From Methylocaldum sp. 14B (GTDB lineage Bacteria; Pseudomonadota; Gammaproteobacteria; Methylococcales; Methylococcaceae), in contig NZ_MSCV01000044.1 in assembly GCF_002005105.1 (NCBI RefSeq), forward strand, positions 1 to 51,109: a stretch of DNA of 51,109 nt. Reading direction: 5' to 3'. The notes beneath the pieces are model-generated. The model did not search any database and was not told the origin of the DNA. It saw nothing but the letters and a program-made list of their open reading frames with translations. Position 1 is the first letter of the stretch; each line of letters begins with the position of its first letter. Position numbers and translations under genes: made by a program. Positions 41,989 through 49,789 of this stretch are shown here, one piece after another.

Positions 41989-43269
41989 CTACAACTCCGC
42001 GGCGCGCCGTTCGCCTTCGGCCACATCGACATTCCAGAGCAGCGCGCCGCCCAGGGTAAAGAGCACCAGCAAGGAGAGTATCGAAAGTCTCGGTTCGCCG
42101 GTGGCATGGCTGACGATCCCCACCAGCACGGGACCCAGAACCGCCGCGAACTTGCTGAGCAGGTTGAAAAAACCGAAGAATTCGCCGGACTTTTCTTTCG
42201 GAATGAGGCGCGCGTAAAGCGCACGGCTGAGAGCCTGAACGCCGCCCTGGACCAAGCCTATGCCCACCGCGATCCCGTAAAACTCCCACTGCCGGCTCAT
42301 GACGGAACCCCAAACCACCAGCAACGCATACGTCGCGAGTCCCGCGAGAATGCCGGATTTGGCGCCGAAGCGCTGACCGAGCCAGCCGTAAGCGAGCGTT
42401 GCCGGAACGCCGACGGCTTGCGTGATGAGCAAGGCCAACATCAGCCCGCCGGCATCGAAGCCGATCGCCAGCGCGTAGTCCACCGCCATGTGGACGATGG
42501 TGTCCACGCCATCGATGTAAAGCCAGTAAGCGCCCAAGAACAGCATGACGATCTTCAACCGCCGGACATGCCGGAAGGTTTCCCGAAGCTGTATCAACCC
42601 ATACTTGACGGCGTTGGCACCGCTGGCACACCGGGGAGGCGGCTCCCGAACGACGAACAGCAAAGGAAGGGTGAACACGAACCACCATACGGCCACGGAC
42701 AGGAACGACATTCGGACTGCGGCGGACGCATCCGCAAGACCGAACCACTCCGGCTTTTGCGTCATCAGAATGTTGACGGCGAAGAGCGCGCCACCGCCGA
42801 GATAGCCCATCCCCACCCCGAAGGCGGATACATGCTCGAAGCGGGCGGGAATCGTCACCGAAGGCAACAGCGCGTCGTAAAAAACCATTCCGGTGGAAAA
42901 CCCCACGAGCCCGAGGCCGAATAGGGTAAGCGCCAATTCCCAGGCTCCCTGCTCGATCCAGAAGAGTCCTGCGGTCATGGTAATGCCGATGAACGCGCAA
43001 AGCGCGAGCAAAGGCTTCTTCCACCCCCCGGCGTCCGACAGCGATCCGAGCACCGGCGCCAGAACCAGCGCGACCAAAGCGCCGACAGAACTTACCGCCC
43101 CCAGCCAAAAGGTGCTTTCCGTCACCGGCAGCCCGCTCGCCCAAAACTGCTTGAAAAAGACCGGAAAAAAAGCCGCCATCACCGTCGTGGCGAACGACGA
43201 GGTCGCCACGTCGTAGAGAGCCCACGCCCGTTCGCGGGAGCGAAGCGAAGTCGAGTCGGAAATATCCAT
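41989..43269 (-). CDS. MFS transporter, UMF1 (Atg22-like) family
   Basis: About 426 residues, 12 predicted membrane helices. Family features: ERAWALYDVATSSFATTVMAAFFPVFF at the N-terminus (read in part), LAPVLGSLSDAGGWKKPLL, GMVFYDALLPSV and the late RLIPKEKSGEFFGFFNLLSK. Substrate is unknown; fungal Atg22 members export amino acids from vacuoles, bacterial ones are uncharacterised. It converges on lplT with only 9 bp between stops. ATG 43269 is preferred; TTG 43293 is possible. No operon partner. Confidence 0.87.
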   Translation of the reverse strand: MDISDSTSLRSRERAWALYDVATSSFATTVMAAFFPVFFKQFWASGLPVTESTFWLGAVSSVGALVALVLAPVLGSLSDAGGWKKPLLALCAFIGITMTAGLFWIEQGAWELALTLFGLGLVGFSTGMVFYDALLPSVTIPARFEHVSAFGVGMGYLGGGALFAVNILMTQKPEWFGLADASAAVRMSFLSVAVWWFVFTLPLLFVVREPPPRCASGANAVKYGLIQLRETFRHVRRLKIVMLFLGAYWLYIDGVDTIVHMAVDYALAIGFDAGGLMLALLITQAVGVPATLAYGWLGQRFGAKSGILAGLATYALLVVWGSVMSRQWEFYGIAVGIGLVQGGVQALSRALYARLIPKEKSGEFFGFFNLLSKFAAVLGPVLVGIVSHATGEPRLSILSLLVLFTLGGALLWNVDVAEGERRAAEL

Positions 43270-43716
43270 ATTGGTATTAGAGTGAGTAAACAAAAGCGAC
43301 GATCACTTCTTTCTTAGAATTCCGCCGTCATTTTTTCACGGAAAAACGGATGAACCCGGCGGAATATCACCTGTATCGACAAATGCTTTTTCCGCCCGGC
43401 AACGGGCACGATCAGAATGAACGGTGGTCTTTATTAAAACACGTTCCGATTGCGCCGCTCTGGCCCAAGGCAATCCCATGCAAAACAGCAGAATCACGCC
43501 GATGAAGCTGATTGACCATTATCGCTGTCACGGCTTGAAAGATGGAAGATCCGGCGTTTTTATTGTCGCGCCGTCTTGCGGTTTCCTTTGCTTGATTCTG
43601 CAGCGCTCGGCCTGTACGTCCATTGTTCTTGAGGTAAGGCGACAGACTGTCGAACTGCGTGCCCTTGCCCGTTCGGGATTATAATGTTCTCTTCTTGACG
43701 AATCGGCCTATCTGTC
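43270..43716. other. intergenic region between divergent genes
   Basis: About 445 bp between the MFS gene and uvrC. It holds an 86-codon frame (43424-43684) that I do not believe: no ribosome site, mixed Cys/Arg composition and no family resemblance. A likely -10 (TATAAT, 43680-43685) precedes uvrC by about 30 bases. Otherwise I see nothing definite. Confidence 0.45.
43680..43685 (+). promoter_or_regulatory. possible -10 element of uvrC
   Basis: Perfect TATAAT 31 bases before the uvrC ATG. No good -35 hexamer lies 16-18 bases upstream, so this is a candidate only. Confidence 0.4.
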
Positions 43717-45555
43717 ATGAATTTGCGCGAAGACGCCCCGTCCTTCGACATCAAAGCTTTCCTCGAAACTCTGACCCAGCTACCTGGTGTTTACAGGATG
43801 CTGGATGACAAGGGTGAAGTGATTTACGTCGGCAAGGCGAAAAACCTGAAAAAGCGGGTATCCAGCTATTTTTCGGGCAAAGACTGTTCGCCCAAGCAGC
43901 AAGCCATGGTGGCACGGATATGCTCGATCGACGTGAGGGTGACGCACACCGAGGGCGAGGCGCTCCTTCTGGAAAGCCAGCTCATCAAGCGCCACAAGCC
44001 GCGCTACAACATCAATCTGCGCGACGACAAGAGCTATCCTTATATTTATGTTTCGACCCATCAGCCTTTTCCTCGCATTACCTTCCATCGTGGCGCCAAG
44101 AGCAAGCTCGGCCGCTACTTCGGGCCTTATCCGAGCGCCAGCGCGGTGCGGGAAAGCTTAAAGTTGCTGCAGAAGATCTTTCCCGTGCGTCAGTGCCAGG
44201 ATTCTTACTTCCAAAACCGCTCTCGCCCCTGCCTGCAATACCAAATCGAACGCTGTACCGCGCCCTGCGTGGATCTGATCGATCGTGAAACATACGCCCA
44301 GGACGTGCAGGATACCGTCATGTTCCTGGAGGGAAACGGCAAGCGGCTGATCGACGATTTGGCGGGACGCATGGAAAAAGCCGCGGCCGATCTCCAGTTC
44401 GAGCGAGCGGCGCGCTATCGCGACCAGATCGCGAGTCTGAGAACGGTCTTGGCAAAACAGGCGGTACACGGCGAACACGGCGATATCGACATCATCGCCT
44501 GCGCAATCAAGGGCAACGTCGCCTGCGTACAGATGTTGTTCATTCGCGGCGGACAGCAAATCGGCGACCGCGCCTACTTCCCCAGCATGCTGGAGGAGCA
44601 CGATCCGGGCAGCATCCTGGCGGCGTTCATCCCTCAGTTTTACCTTGGGAAACAGGTTCCCCGGGAAATCCTCATCAGCCATCCGATCGAGGATGCCGAG
44701 CTAGTCGCAGAAGTGCTCGCCAGCCAGTCCGGCCATGCCGTGCAGATCGCGGCGCGGCTCCGCGGCGAACGTCAGAAACGCCTGCAGCTGGCGCTCATCA
44801 ATGCCGAGAACGCCTTGAATGCGAAATTGGCGAATCGGCAGGATCTGTATGCGCGCTTTCTCAGTCTGGGCGAGGCCCTACATTGCCCGGAACCGCCGAA
44901 ACGCCTGGAATGCTTCGACATCAGCCATACCCAGGGCGACCAAACCGTCGCATCCTGCGTGGTGTTCGACCGGCAAGGTGCGGTTAAATCCGCTTACCGC
45001 CGCTTCAACATCGAGGGCGTTACGCCCGGTGACGACTACGGCGCCCTGGCGCAAGCGGTTTCGCGGCGTTATCAGCGAATCAAGCAAGGCGAGATCGAAG
45101 CGCCGGACATCCTGTTCATCGACGGCGGCAAAGGCCAGGTCAATGCCGTGCGCGAGGTTTTGCGCGAACTCGGAATGAATAGCATTCGCACTGTCGGAGT
45201 AGCCAAGGGTCCCGATCGTAAACCGGGAATGGAAACCCTCTTCCCGGCGGGCTCGTCCGATGCCATCATTCTGCCCAGCCACTCGCCCGCCCTGCTACTG
45301 ATTCAGCAGATTCGCGACGAAGCCCACCGTTTCGCCATCACAGGGCATCGTCAACGACGCGCCAAAGCCCGAAAACAGTCCACTCTCGACGATATCGCGG
45401 GACTGGGTCCGAAGCGGCGCCAGCAACTGTTGCGGCAATTCGGCGGCCTCAGGGAAATCAGCCGTGCCGGCGTGGACGCCCTGAGCAGCGTCGAAGGCAT
45501 CAGCGCTCAATTGGCAAAGCGCATTTACGAAACGTTCCACGAGAGAGAAAGCTGA
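43717..45555 (+). CDS. uvrC: excinuclease ABC subunit C
   Basis: Makes both incisions in nucleotide excision repair after UvrA and UvrB find damage. 612 residues. GIY-YIG domain at about 20-100 (LPGVYRMLDDKGEVIYVGKA), a UVR domain with LQFERAARYRDQIASLR around 230, the RNase H-like C-terminal nuclease (FDISHTQGDQTVASCVVFD, DILFIDGGKGQVNAV) and two helix-hairpin-helix units near the end (IAGLGPKRRQQLLRQFGGL). Complete. Its neighbour pgsA starts 2 bp after the stop, the conserved uvrC-pgsA order. Confidence 0.97.
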   Translation: MNLREDAPSFDIKAFLETLTQLPGVYRMLDDKGEVIYVGKAKNLKKRVSSYFSGKDCSPKQQAMVARICSIDVRVTHTEGEALLLESQLIKRHKPRYNINLRDDKSYPYIYVSTHQPFPRITFHRGAKSKLGRYFGPYPSASAVRESLKLLQKIFPVRQCQDSYFQNRSRPCLQYQIERCTAPCVDLIDRETYAQDVQDTVMFLEGNGKRLIDDLAGRMEKAAADLQFERAARYRDQIASLRTVLAKQAVHGEHGDIDIIACAIKGNVACVQMLFIRGGQQIGDRAYFPSMLEEHDPGSILAAFIPQFYLGKQVPREILISHPIEDAELVAEVLASQSGHAVQIAARLRGERQKRLQLALINAENALNAKLANRQDLYARFLSLGEALHCPEPPKRLECFDISHTQGDQTVASCVVFDRQGAVKSAYRRFNIEGVTPGDDYGALAQAVSRRYQRIKQGEIEAPDILFIDGGKGQVNAVREVLRELGMNSIRTVGVAKGPDRKPGMETLFPAGSSDAIILPSHSPALLLIQQIRDEAHRFAITGHRQRRAKARKQSTLDDIAGLGPKRRQQLLRQFGGLREISRAGVDALSSVEGISAQLAKRIYETFHERES

Positions 45556-45557
45556 AC

Positions 45558-46171
45558 ATGGAGTTGAATCTCCCCACCAACTTGACGTTACTTCGGATCG
45601 TGTTGATTCCGGTCCTGGTCGTCTTTTTCTATCTACCGTGGAGTGGCGCCCACATCGCCTGCGCGTTGATTTTTGCAGTCGCCGCCGTAACCGACTGGTT
45701 GGATGGTTATCTGGCCCGCAAAATGAGCCAAACCACCCGCTTCGGGGCATTTCTCGATCCCGTCGCCGACAAGCTGATGGTGGCCGTCACGCTGGTCCTG
45801 ATCGTCCAGGCCGACCCTAGTCCTTACGTAGCCATCGCTGCCGCGGTCATCATCGGACGCGAAATCACGATCGCCTCCCTGCGCGAATGGATGGCGGAAG
45901 TCGGACAGCGCAAGCGCGTGGAAGTATCTTGGCTCGGGAAATGGAAAACGACCGCCCAGATGCTCGCGATAGTCACGCTCCTGCTGAGCATGGATGTCTG
46001 GCTAGGTTTTCTAAAAAACCTCGGGCAGTTGTTTCTGCTGATATCCGCCATACTGACGCTCTGGTCGATGGTCAATTATCTGAAGGCCGCACTGCCAGTG
46101 CTCAAAGGCGATAACGAAGAGTTGACAAAGCCTCCAGTGATACCTAAAATTCCAACTCTCAACAGCACGAC

Positions 46172-46181
<10 letters not shown>
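45558..46181 (+). CDS. pgsA: CDP-diacylglycerol--glycerol-3-phosphate 3-phosphatidyltransferase
   Basis: Makes phosphatidylglycerol phosphate, first step to acidic phospholipids. 207 residues, inner membrane. The CDP-alcohol transferase signature D-G-x2-A-R-x8-G-x3-D-x3-D is complete in DWLDGYLARKMSQTTRFGAF and the following LDPVADK. Several hydrophobic helices. The C-terminal hydrophilic tail (PPVIPKIPTLNS) is a little long, and its last codons overlap the first bases of the tRNA-Gly gene. The uvrC-pgsA-tRNA order matches Escherichia coli. Confidence 0.95.
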
Positions 46182-46247
<66 letters not shown>

Positions 46248-46254
46248 AATTCAG

Positions 46255-46282
46255 AAAGCCGCGATAAGAGACGCGGCTTTTT
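46255..46282 (+). terminator. hairpin between the two tRNA genes
   Basis: Perfect 9-bp stem, arms aaagccgcg (46255-46263) and cgcggcttt (46272-46280), 8-base loop, followed by TT. It lies in the 54 bp between tRNA-Gly and tRNA-Cys. It could end part of the transcripts or guide RNase processing. A tRNA operon with an internal terminator-like hairpin is unusual. Confidence 0.6.
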
Positions 46283-46301
46283 ACATTGGCAAGCCCACTT
46301 A

Positions 46302-46375
46302 GGCTGAGTGGCAGAGTGGTCATGCAGCGGCCTGCAAAGCCGTGGACGCCGGTTCGATTCCGACCTCAGCCTCCA
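46302..46375 (+). tRNA. cysT: tRNA-Cys (anticodon GCA)
   Basis: 74 bases including encoded CCA. Acceptor GGCTGAG pairs with CTCAGCC, followed by T and CCA; anticodon loop CTGCAAA gives GCA; T arm has GGTTCGATTCC. Matches cysT of the conserved cluster. The third member in Escherichia coli, tRNA-Leu (leuZ), is not found; an accessory region starts here instead. Confidence 0.96.
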
Positions 46376-46470
46376 ATATTTCCGGGCCTTCCAGGGCTGC
46401 TCCTCCGTCTTCATCGGTTGTTTTGGCGAAAAGACTTTTCGCCATCACGGGCATCACCTTCTCCCCTACC
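46376..46470. other. stretch after tRNA-Cys
   Basis: No gene. A 19-base inverted repeat (46425-46443, arms ggcgaaaag and cttttcgcc with one base between) is present, without a T run. No second copy of the tRNA 3' end was found, so no attachment site is assigned. Confidence 0.5.
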
Positions 46471-46796
46471 CTAGAGCATTTTCATACCTACTGTACGGGC
46501 ACTCGCGAGTAGGTCGGGAATCCTTTCCCGACGACACGTCAGGCCGAGCGTCTTCGTCGGCAAAGGATTGCCGACCTACGACTGTAGCACCCTGTAGGTC
46601 GGGAATCCCTCCCAATCGCAAACGGCGTCTTCGGGAGCGCCGAAGCCCCCCTTCCCGACGCCACGTCCTGGCCGAGCGTCTTCGTCGGCAAAGGATTGCC
46701 GACCTACGAATGCTTGAATCCATTCACCCGAGCCGAAGGCGCCAACGACGTCCGCCAAGCCGGTTTTGCCTTACGAGCGAGATGAAAACGCCCTAG
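46471..46796. mobile_element. MITE-like element, about 325 bp
   Basis: Ends CTAGAGCATTTTCAT (from 46471) and ATGAAAACGCCCTAG (to 46796) are inverted copies with 2 mismatches in 15. Inside are two units with the GTAGGTCGG/CCGACCTAC arms also seen at 37.4 kb: A 46509-46579 and B 46594-46707. They share a 40-bp direct repeat (46542-46581 and 46670-46709). Unit B carries an extra insert holding the CCAATCGCAAACGG hairpin. The right end lies inside the last codons of the integrase remnant, so it inserted into that gene or next to it. No transposase is encoded. Confidence 0.65.
46612..46645. repeat. dispersed hairpin repeat, copy 2
   Basis: The same CCAATCGCAAACGG as at 28679, followed by a hairpin with arms cttcgg/ccgaag and the same loop GAGCG. 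It sits within unit B of the MITE-like element, so one repeat has inserted into another. Confidence 0.7.
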
Positions 46797-47236
46797 CTCG
46801 GACATAATGACGCGTCATTTTTTGCGTGGCGTGTCCCAGTAGTTTTCTGGCTTGAGACATGCTTTCAAGATCCGAAGCGGCTTTTGCACGAAGCTCCCGA
46901 AATTGAAAGCGTTCAAAGAGAACCCGAGTTCTTTCGCTTCCTTTTCCGCCTTATTTCTCGCTTTATCGAAGTGGCTTCGGAAATAGCCGAAGGGCTTTAA
47001 AAGTTGCTCTTTGGGATCGGTCAGAATCGTTAAACCGCGGCTTCCAGGCGATTTGATTCGCTCAAAGACTTCGGCCAGCTCGCCGACAAGCTCAATGCGG
47101 AGCTTGGCTTTTGTTTTCGTTGCTCTAACCAGATAGCACCCTCTCGGATCTGGTCCCATTTCAGCTTAAATGCGTCGGCTGGACGTTGGCCCGTTAAATA
47201 CGAGAGATCAAGTGCATCTTGGACAATCGGATCGGC
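46771..47236 (-). pseudogene. phage-type tyrosine integrase, frameshifted and truncated
   Basis: Only the catalytic domain remains, in three reading frames. Frame 1 (from about 47236): DALDLSYLTGQRPADAFKLK, with the box I Arg. Frame 2 (47125-46920): TKTKAKLRIELVGELAEVFE and a following AEKEAKELG. Frame 3 (46917-46771): FQFRELRAKAASD, then ARKLLGHATQKMTRHYV with the catalytic His, Arg and Tyr. The shifts lie near 47112-47130 and 46905-46930. The N-terminal arm-binding domain is missing and a stop (TAA) precedes box I. The normal C-terminal tail is replaced by the end of the MITE-like element. Remnant of a prophage or island. Confidence 0.88.
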
Positions 47237-47442
47237 ACTCTTTTAGACCAGAGCAAGGCGACGTTGACCGGGCAGTGCTTGCCGATGAGCTCGGAGGGGA
47301 TGTGGCCCCGGTCGACCCAAGCGTCGACGATGCCGATCGGGACGCCGGAGAGCTCGGCGTAGCGTTGCCGGGTGATGTAGGCGATCGGGATTTGCAGGGG
47401 CGGCACCGAGGGGGTGACTTGACCCAAACGTTCGTCTTCCAT
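47194..47442 (-). CDS. Cox/excisionase-like phage regulator, 3' end altered
   Basis: Up to 82 residues from ATG 47442 (agaggaag upstream). The part to residue 67 resembles small winged-helix or MerR-like phage regulators of the Cox/Apl type and the Pf-phage equivalents: IAYITRQRYAELSGVPIGIV, DAWVDRGHIPSELIGKHCPV and NVALLWSK. The last 15 residues (RVPIRLSKMHLISRI) read through the integrase remnant in the wrong frame, so a deletion probably joined the two near 47240. In phages such proteins repress the lysogeny promoter and help excision. Divergent from the repressor-like gene at 47555. Confidence 0.65.
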   Translation of the reverse strand: MEDERLGQVTPSVPPLQIPIAYITRQRYAELSGVPIGIVDAWVDRGHIPSELIGKHCPVNVALLWSKRVPIRLSKMHLISRI

Positions 47443-47497
47443 ACGCTTCCTCTTCAACAGTCGCTTTGTGTGACTATGTGGGCACTGCGGCCACGTG

Positions 47498-47540
47498 AGA
47501 GCAATTATTACACCCACTGAAAAAGAGCAATAATTGCTCT
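47498..47540. promoter_or_regulatory. probable phage repressor operator pair
   Basis: Between the divergent Cox-like and repressor-like genes. Site 2 is a perfect palindrome around one base, AGAGCAATAATTGCTCT (47524-47540). Site 1 (47498-47510) repeats its left half, AGAGCAATTATTA. The two left half-sites are 26 bp apart, about two and a half helical turns. This is the layout of immunity regions of temperate phages. Which of the two proteins binds is inference. Confidence 0.65.
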
Positions 47541-47554
47541 CTCAGGATGTTTTA

Positions 47555-47821
47555 TTGAATACGCACGAACGGTTAATTCGGCTTATGGATCATAAAAAGA
47601 CCGGCCCCCAGGAACTGGCCCGGTTGACCGAAATACCAGTTGATAGATGGAAAAACATAAGATGCGGTAGAGTACGCGCCAGTACGGAAGAGCTCGACGC
47701 GTGCACTGCCTTATGGTCTGAGTACGCGTACTGGCTAATAACCGGAAACACACTGCCCGAAGCCGGACAGATCAGTCCCGAGATCGAGGAAACCAGAAAA
47801 AATCTAAACGCGGCTGGCTGA
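47555..47821 (+). CDS. phage repressor-like helix-turn-helix protein
   Basis: 88 residues from TTG 47555. NTHERLIRLMDHKKTGPQEL and ARLTEIPVDRWKNIRCGRVR resemble a helix-turn-helix; the C-terminal YAYWLITGNTLPEAGQISPE is a recognisable tail of small proteins next to Cox-like genes in temperate and Pf-type phages. I prefer TTG 47555 (agga 8 bases upstream) over TTG 47534, which lies inside the operator palindrome. It looks intact and may still repress the divergent promoter. Divergent from the Cox-like gene, upstream of the DUF262 gene on the same strand. Confidence 0.7.
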   Translation: MNTHERLIRLMDHKKTGPQELARLTEIPVDRWKNIRCGRVRASTEELDACTALWSEYAYWLITGNTLPEAGQISPEIEETRKNLNAAG

Positions 47822-48054
47822 CCACCTCCAGGGTTTCCGAGCGCTGGAAACCTTCGCCCAGCCGAGACTACGGGGGAAGACGCTTAGCGTTCGAAAAGAA
47901 GATAGGGAAACAATAAAGGGAGATTAAACCGTACCAGACGTGCTAACTAAATGAAAAAAGCACTTCCGAACTTTAACTGCACCTTACCGCCAACTCGCTT
48001 ATACACGCACTCAGCCCCGGCATTCTCCATTAGCGTTATTCAATAAAATATCTT

Positions 48055-49623
48055 ATGGATCAATTAACAATAAGAGAAATTCTAGATACTGTAATCCGCG
48101 GACAGATTCGGATTCCTGCCTTCCAGCGCGGCTTCGTCTGGGAGCCAGACAGAGTCGCCTATTTAATGGATAGCATATACAAAGGTTTCCCATTTGGCTC
48201 TTTGCTATTCTGGCGAACCAAGGAAAAACTAAAAACAGAACGAGATCTTGGCCCGTTTAAGCTCCCTCCCCCGACAGAAGATTACCCTGTCGATTACGTC
48301 CTCGATGGGCAACAGCGAATCACGTCTATCTTCGGCGTTTTTCAAACCGAACTTCCAATTGACCAATCTGAACAGTGGCAAGATATTTATTTCGATTTTC
48401 TCGCGGATACTAATGCACAGGATCCACAGTTTTTCGCCTTAAGACCCGAAGAGGTCGATCTCGAGCGCCACTTTCCATTAAAGACCCTCTTCGATACCAC
48501 CGCTTATAGAAAAGCTACCGCGAGCTTTGACGAAATAGTCGCCAAGAAGATTGATGATATGCAGTCGGTATATAAAGAAGTACGCATTCCTGTCCAGATG
48601 TTCAGAACGGAGGATCGAGCAACTGTTTCGATTATATTTGAGCGAGTTAACCGCCAAGGGGTACCGCTCGATACTCTTCAACTGCTCTCAGCGTGGACAT
48701 GGAGCGAGGAATTTCAATTACAAAGCCAATTCGCGGATCTGGAAGAACAGCTGGAACCATTTGGATTCCGGGAACTCGGGACAGATTCAAATCTTCTCCT
48801 CAGATGTTGTTCTGCAATTCTCGGTGGCGATGCCTCACCGGAGGCATTAATGGCGCTAAATGGCGCCATGGTACGAGAAAGATTTCAAGAAGTATTAAAT
48901 GGGGTACGAGGTGCAGTCGATTATATCCGTACAAATTACAAAGCATACTCCCTAGCTAATCTGCCGTTCTCGACAATTCTCGTACCGCTTTCAGTTTTCT
49001 TTGCTGTACCAGAAAATTGTGAAATAAAATATACGGATGACCAGAGAAAAATAATTGATCGCTGGTTCTGGCGATCATGTTTTGGACGCCGATACAGTAG
49101 TGGTGTACTAAGAAACCTGAAAACCGATATAGAAGAGATCTTAAAATTACGCTTAGGAAAACCTTCAGCACTTGGAGGCTTCCCAGTGACAATTTCGGAT
49201 TCATTTTTTGTCGAAAACGTCTTCACGATGGGTGCGGTTAATACGAGCACATTTATTTTGCTCTTAGCGCAGCGTCTTCCATTAAGCTTTATATCTGGCG
49301 CCCCCATAGACTTGGGAGATAAGCTCCGCCAAAGCAACAGAGCCGAGTTCCATCACCTAATGCCGAAAGCGTTTCTGCAAAGTACCGAGCAAACGAACAT
49401 AAGTCCTAATTGCCTTGCAAACTTTGCCTTTATTTCTCGTGCTGATAACAGAGAGCTTGGAGGTGTAGCGCCGAGCATCTACCGATCAAAGATGCCCAAC
49501 GATATCAGCGAAATTCTTGAGCGATCAATAATTCCAGGCGAGCTATTCGAGAACAATTACCCTAATTTCCTCGAAAAGCGTGCCTATTTGCTTCGAGAAT
49601 TCGCTGAAGGGCTGTGTCAATAA
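48055..49623 (+). CDS. DUF262/HNH protein, GmrSD-type restriction enzyme relative
   Basis: 522 residues. The N-terminal DUF262 (ParB-like) domain is clear: ILDTVIRGQIRIPAFQRGFV, RVAYLMDSIYKGFPFGSLLF and the nucleotide-site DGQQR (84-88). The C-terminal part (about 425-490) has an HNH-like nuclease pattern, EFHHLMPKAFL (His433, His434) and NCLANFAFISRADNRELGG. GmrSD-family enzymes cut modified phage DNA using NTP; here S-like and D-like parts appear in one chain. The sequence is AT-richer than neighbours, and it sits in a phage-derived island, both suggesting transfer. No methylase or partner gene is beside it. Ribosome site is poor; the start is the first ATG fitting the family. Confidence 0.85.
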   Translation: MDQLTIREILDTVIRGQIRIPAFQRGFVWEPDRVAYLMDSIYKGFPFGSLLFWRTKEKLKTERDLGPFKLPPPTEDYPVDYVLDGQQRITSIFGVFQTELPIDQSEQWQDIYFDFLADTNAQDPQFFALRPEEVDLERHFPLKTLFDTTAYRKATASFDEIVAKKIDDMQSVYKEVRIPVQMFRTEDRATVSIIFERVNRQGVPLDTLQLLSAWTWSEEFQLQSQFADLEEQLEPFGFRELGTDSNLLLRCCSAILGGDASPEALMALNGAMVRERFQEVLNGVRGAVDYIRTNYKAYSLANLPFSTILVPLSVFFAVPENCEIKYTDDQRKIIDRWFWRSCFGRRYSSGVLRNLKTDIEEILKLRLGKPSALGGFPVTISDSFFVENVFTMGAVNTSTFILLLAQRLPLSFISGAPIDLGDKLRQSNRAEFHHLMPKAFLQSTEQTNISPNCLANFAFISRADNRELGGVAPSIYRSKMPNDISEILERSIIPGELFENNYPNFLEKRAYLLREFAEGLCQ

Positions 49624-49645
49624 CTATTCAGAAATGGGCAACGTA

Positions 49646-49777
49646 TCAGGCTTTTCTTGTTTGACTACGTAAACAGAGTCGAATCCTACTTTCACGCATC
49701 CACCCTAACTAGCGCTCCACCCAATCTGCGAAAGGTGCGAAAGGTGCGAAAGGTGTCAGGCTTTGGTTGTTTGACTA
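49646..49777. repeat. 110-bp-spaced direct repeats and 9-bp tandem repeat
   Basis: A 22-base sequence starting TCAGGCTTT and ending TTGTTTGACTA occurs at 49646-49667 and 49756-49777, with 2 mismatches. Directly before the second copy GCGAAAGGT is repeated three times (49728-49754). Function unknown. Confidence 0.8.
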
Positions 49778-49789
49778 ACGCCCGATGGT

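Noticed and set aside
41753-43225. 490-codon frame on the minus strand
   Set aside because: Shifted frame of the MFS gene on the same strand and antisense to the end of lplT; Arg- and Gly-rich nonsense composition.
43424-43684. 86-codon frame upstream of uvrC
   Set aside because: No ribosome site, mixed composition, overlaps the likely uvrC promoter.
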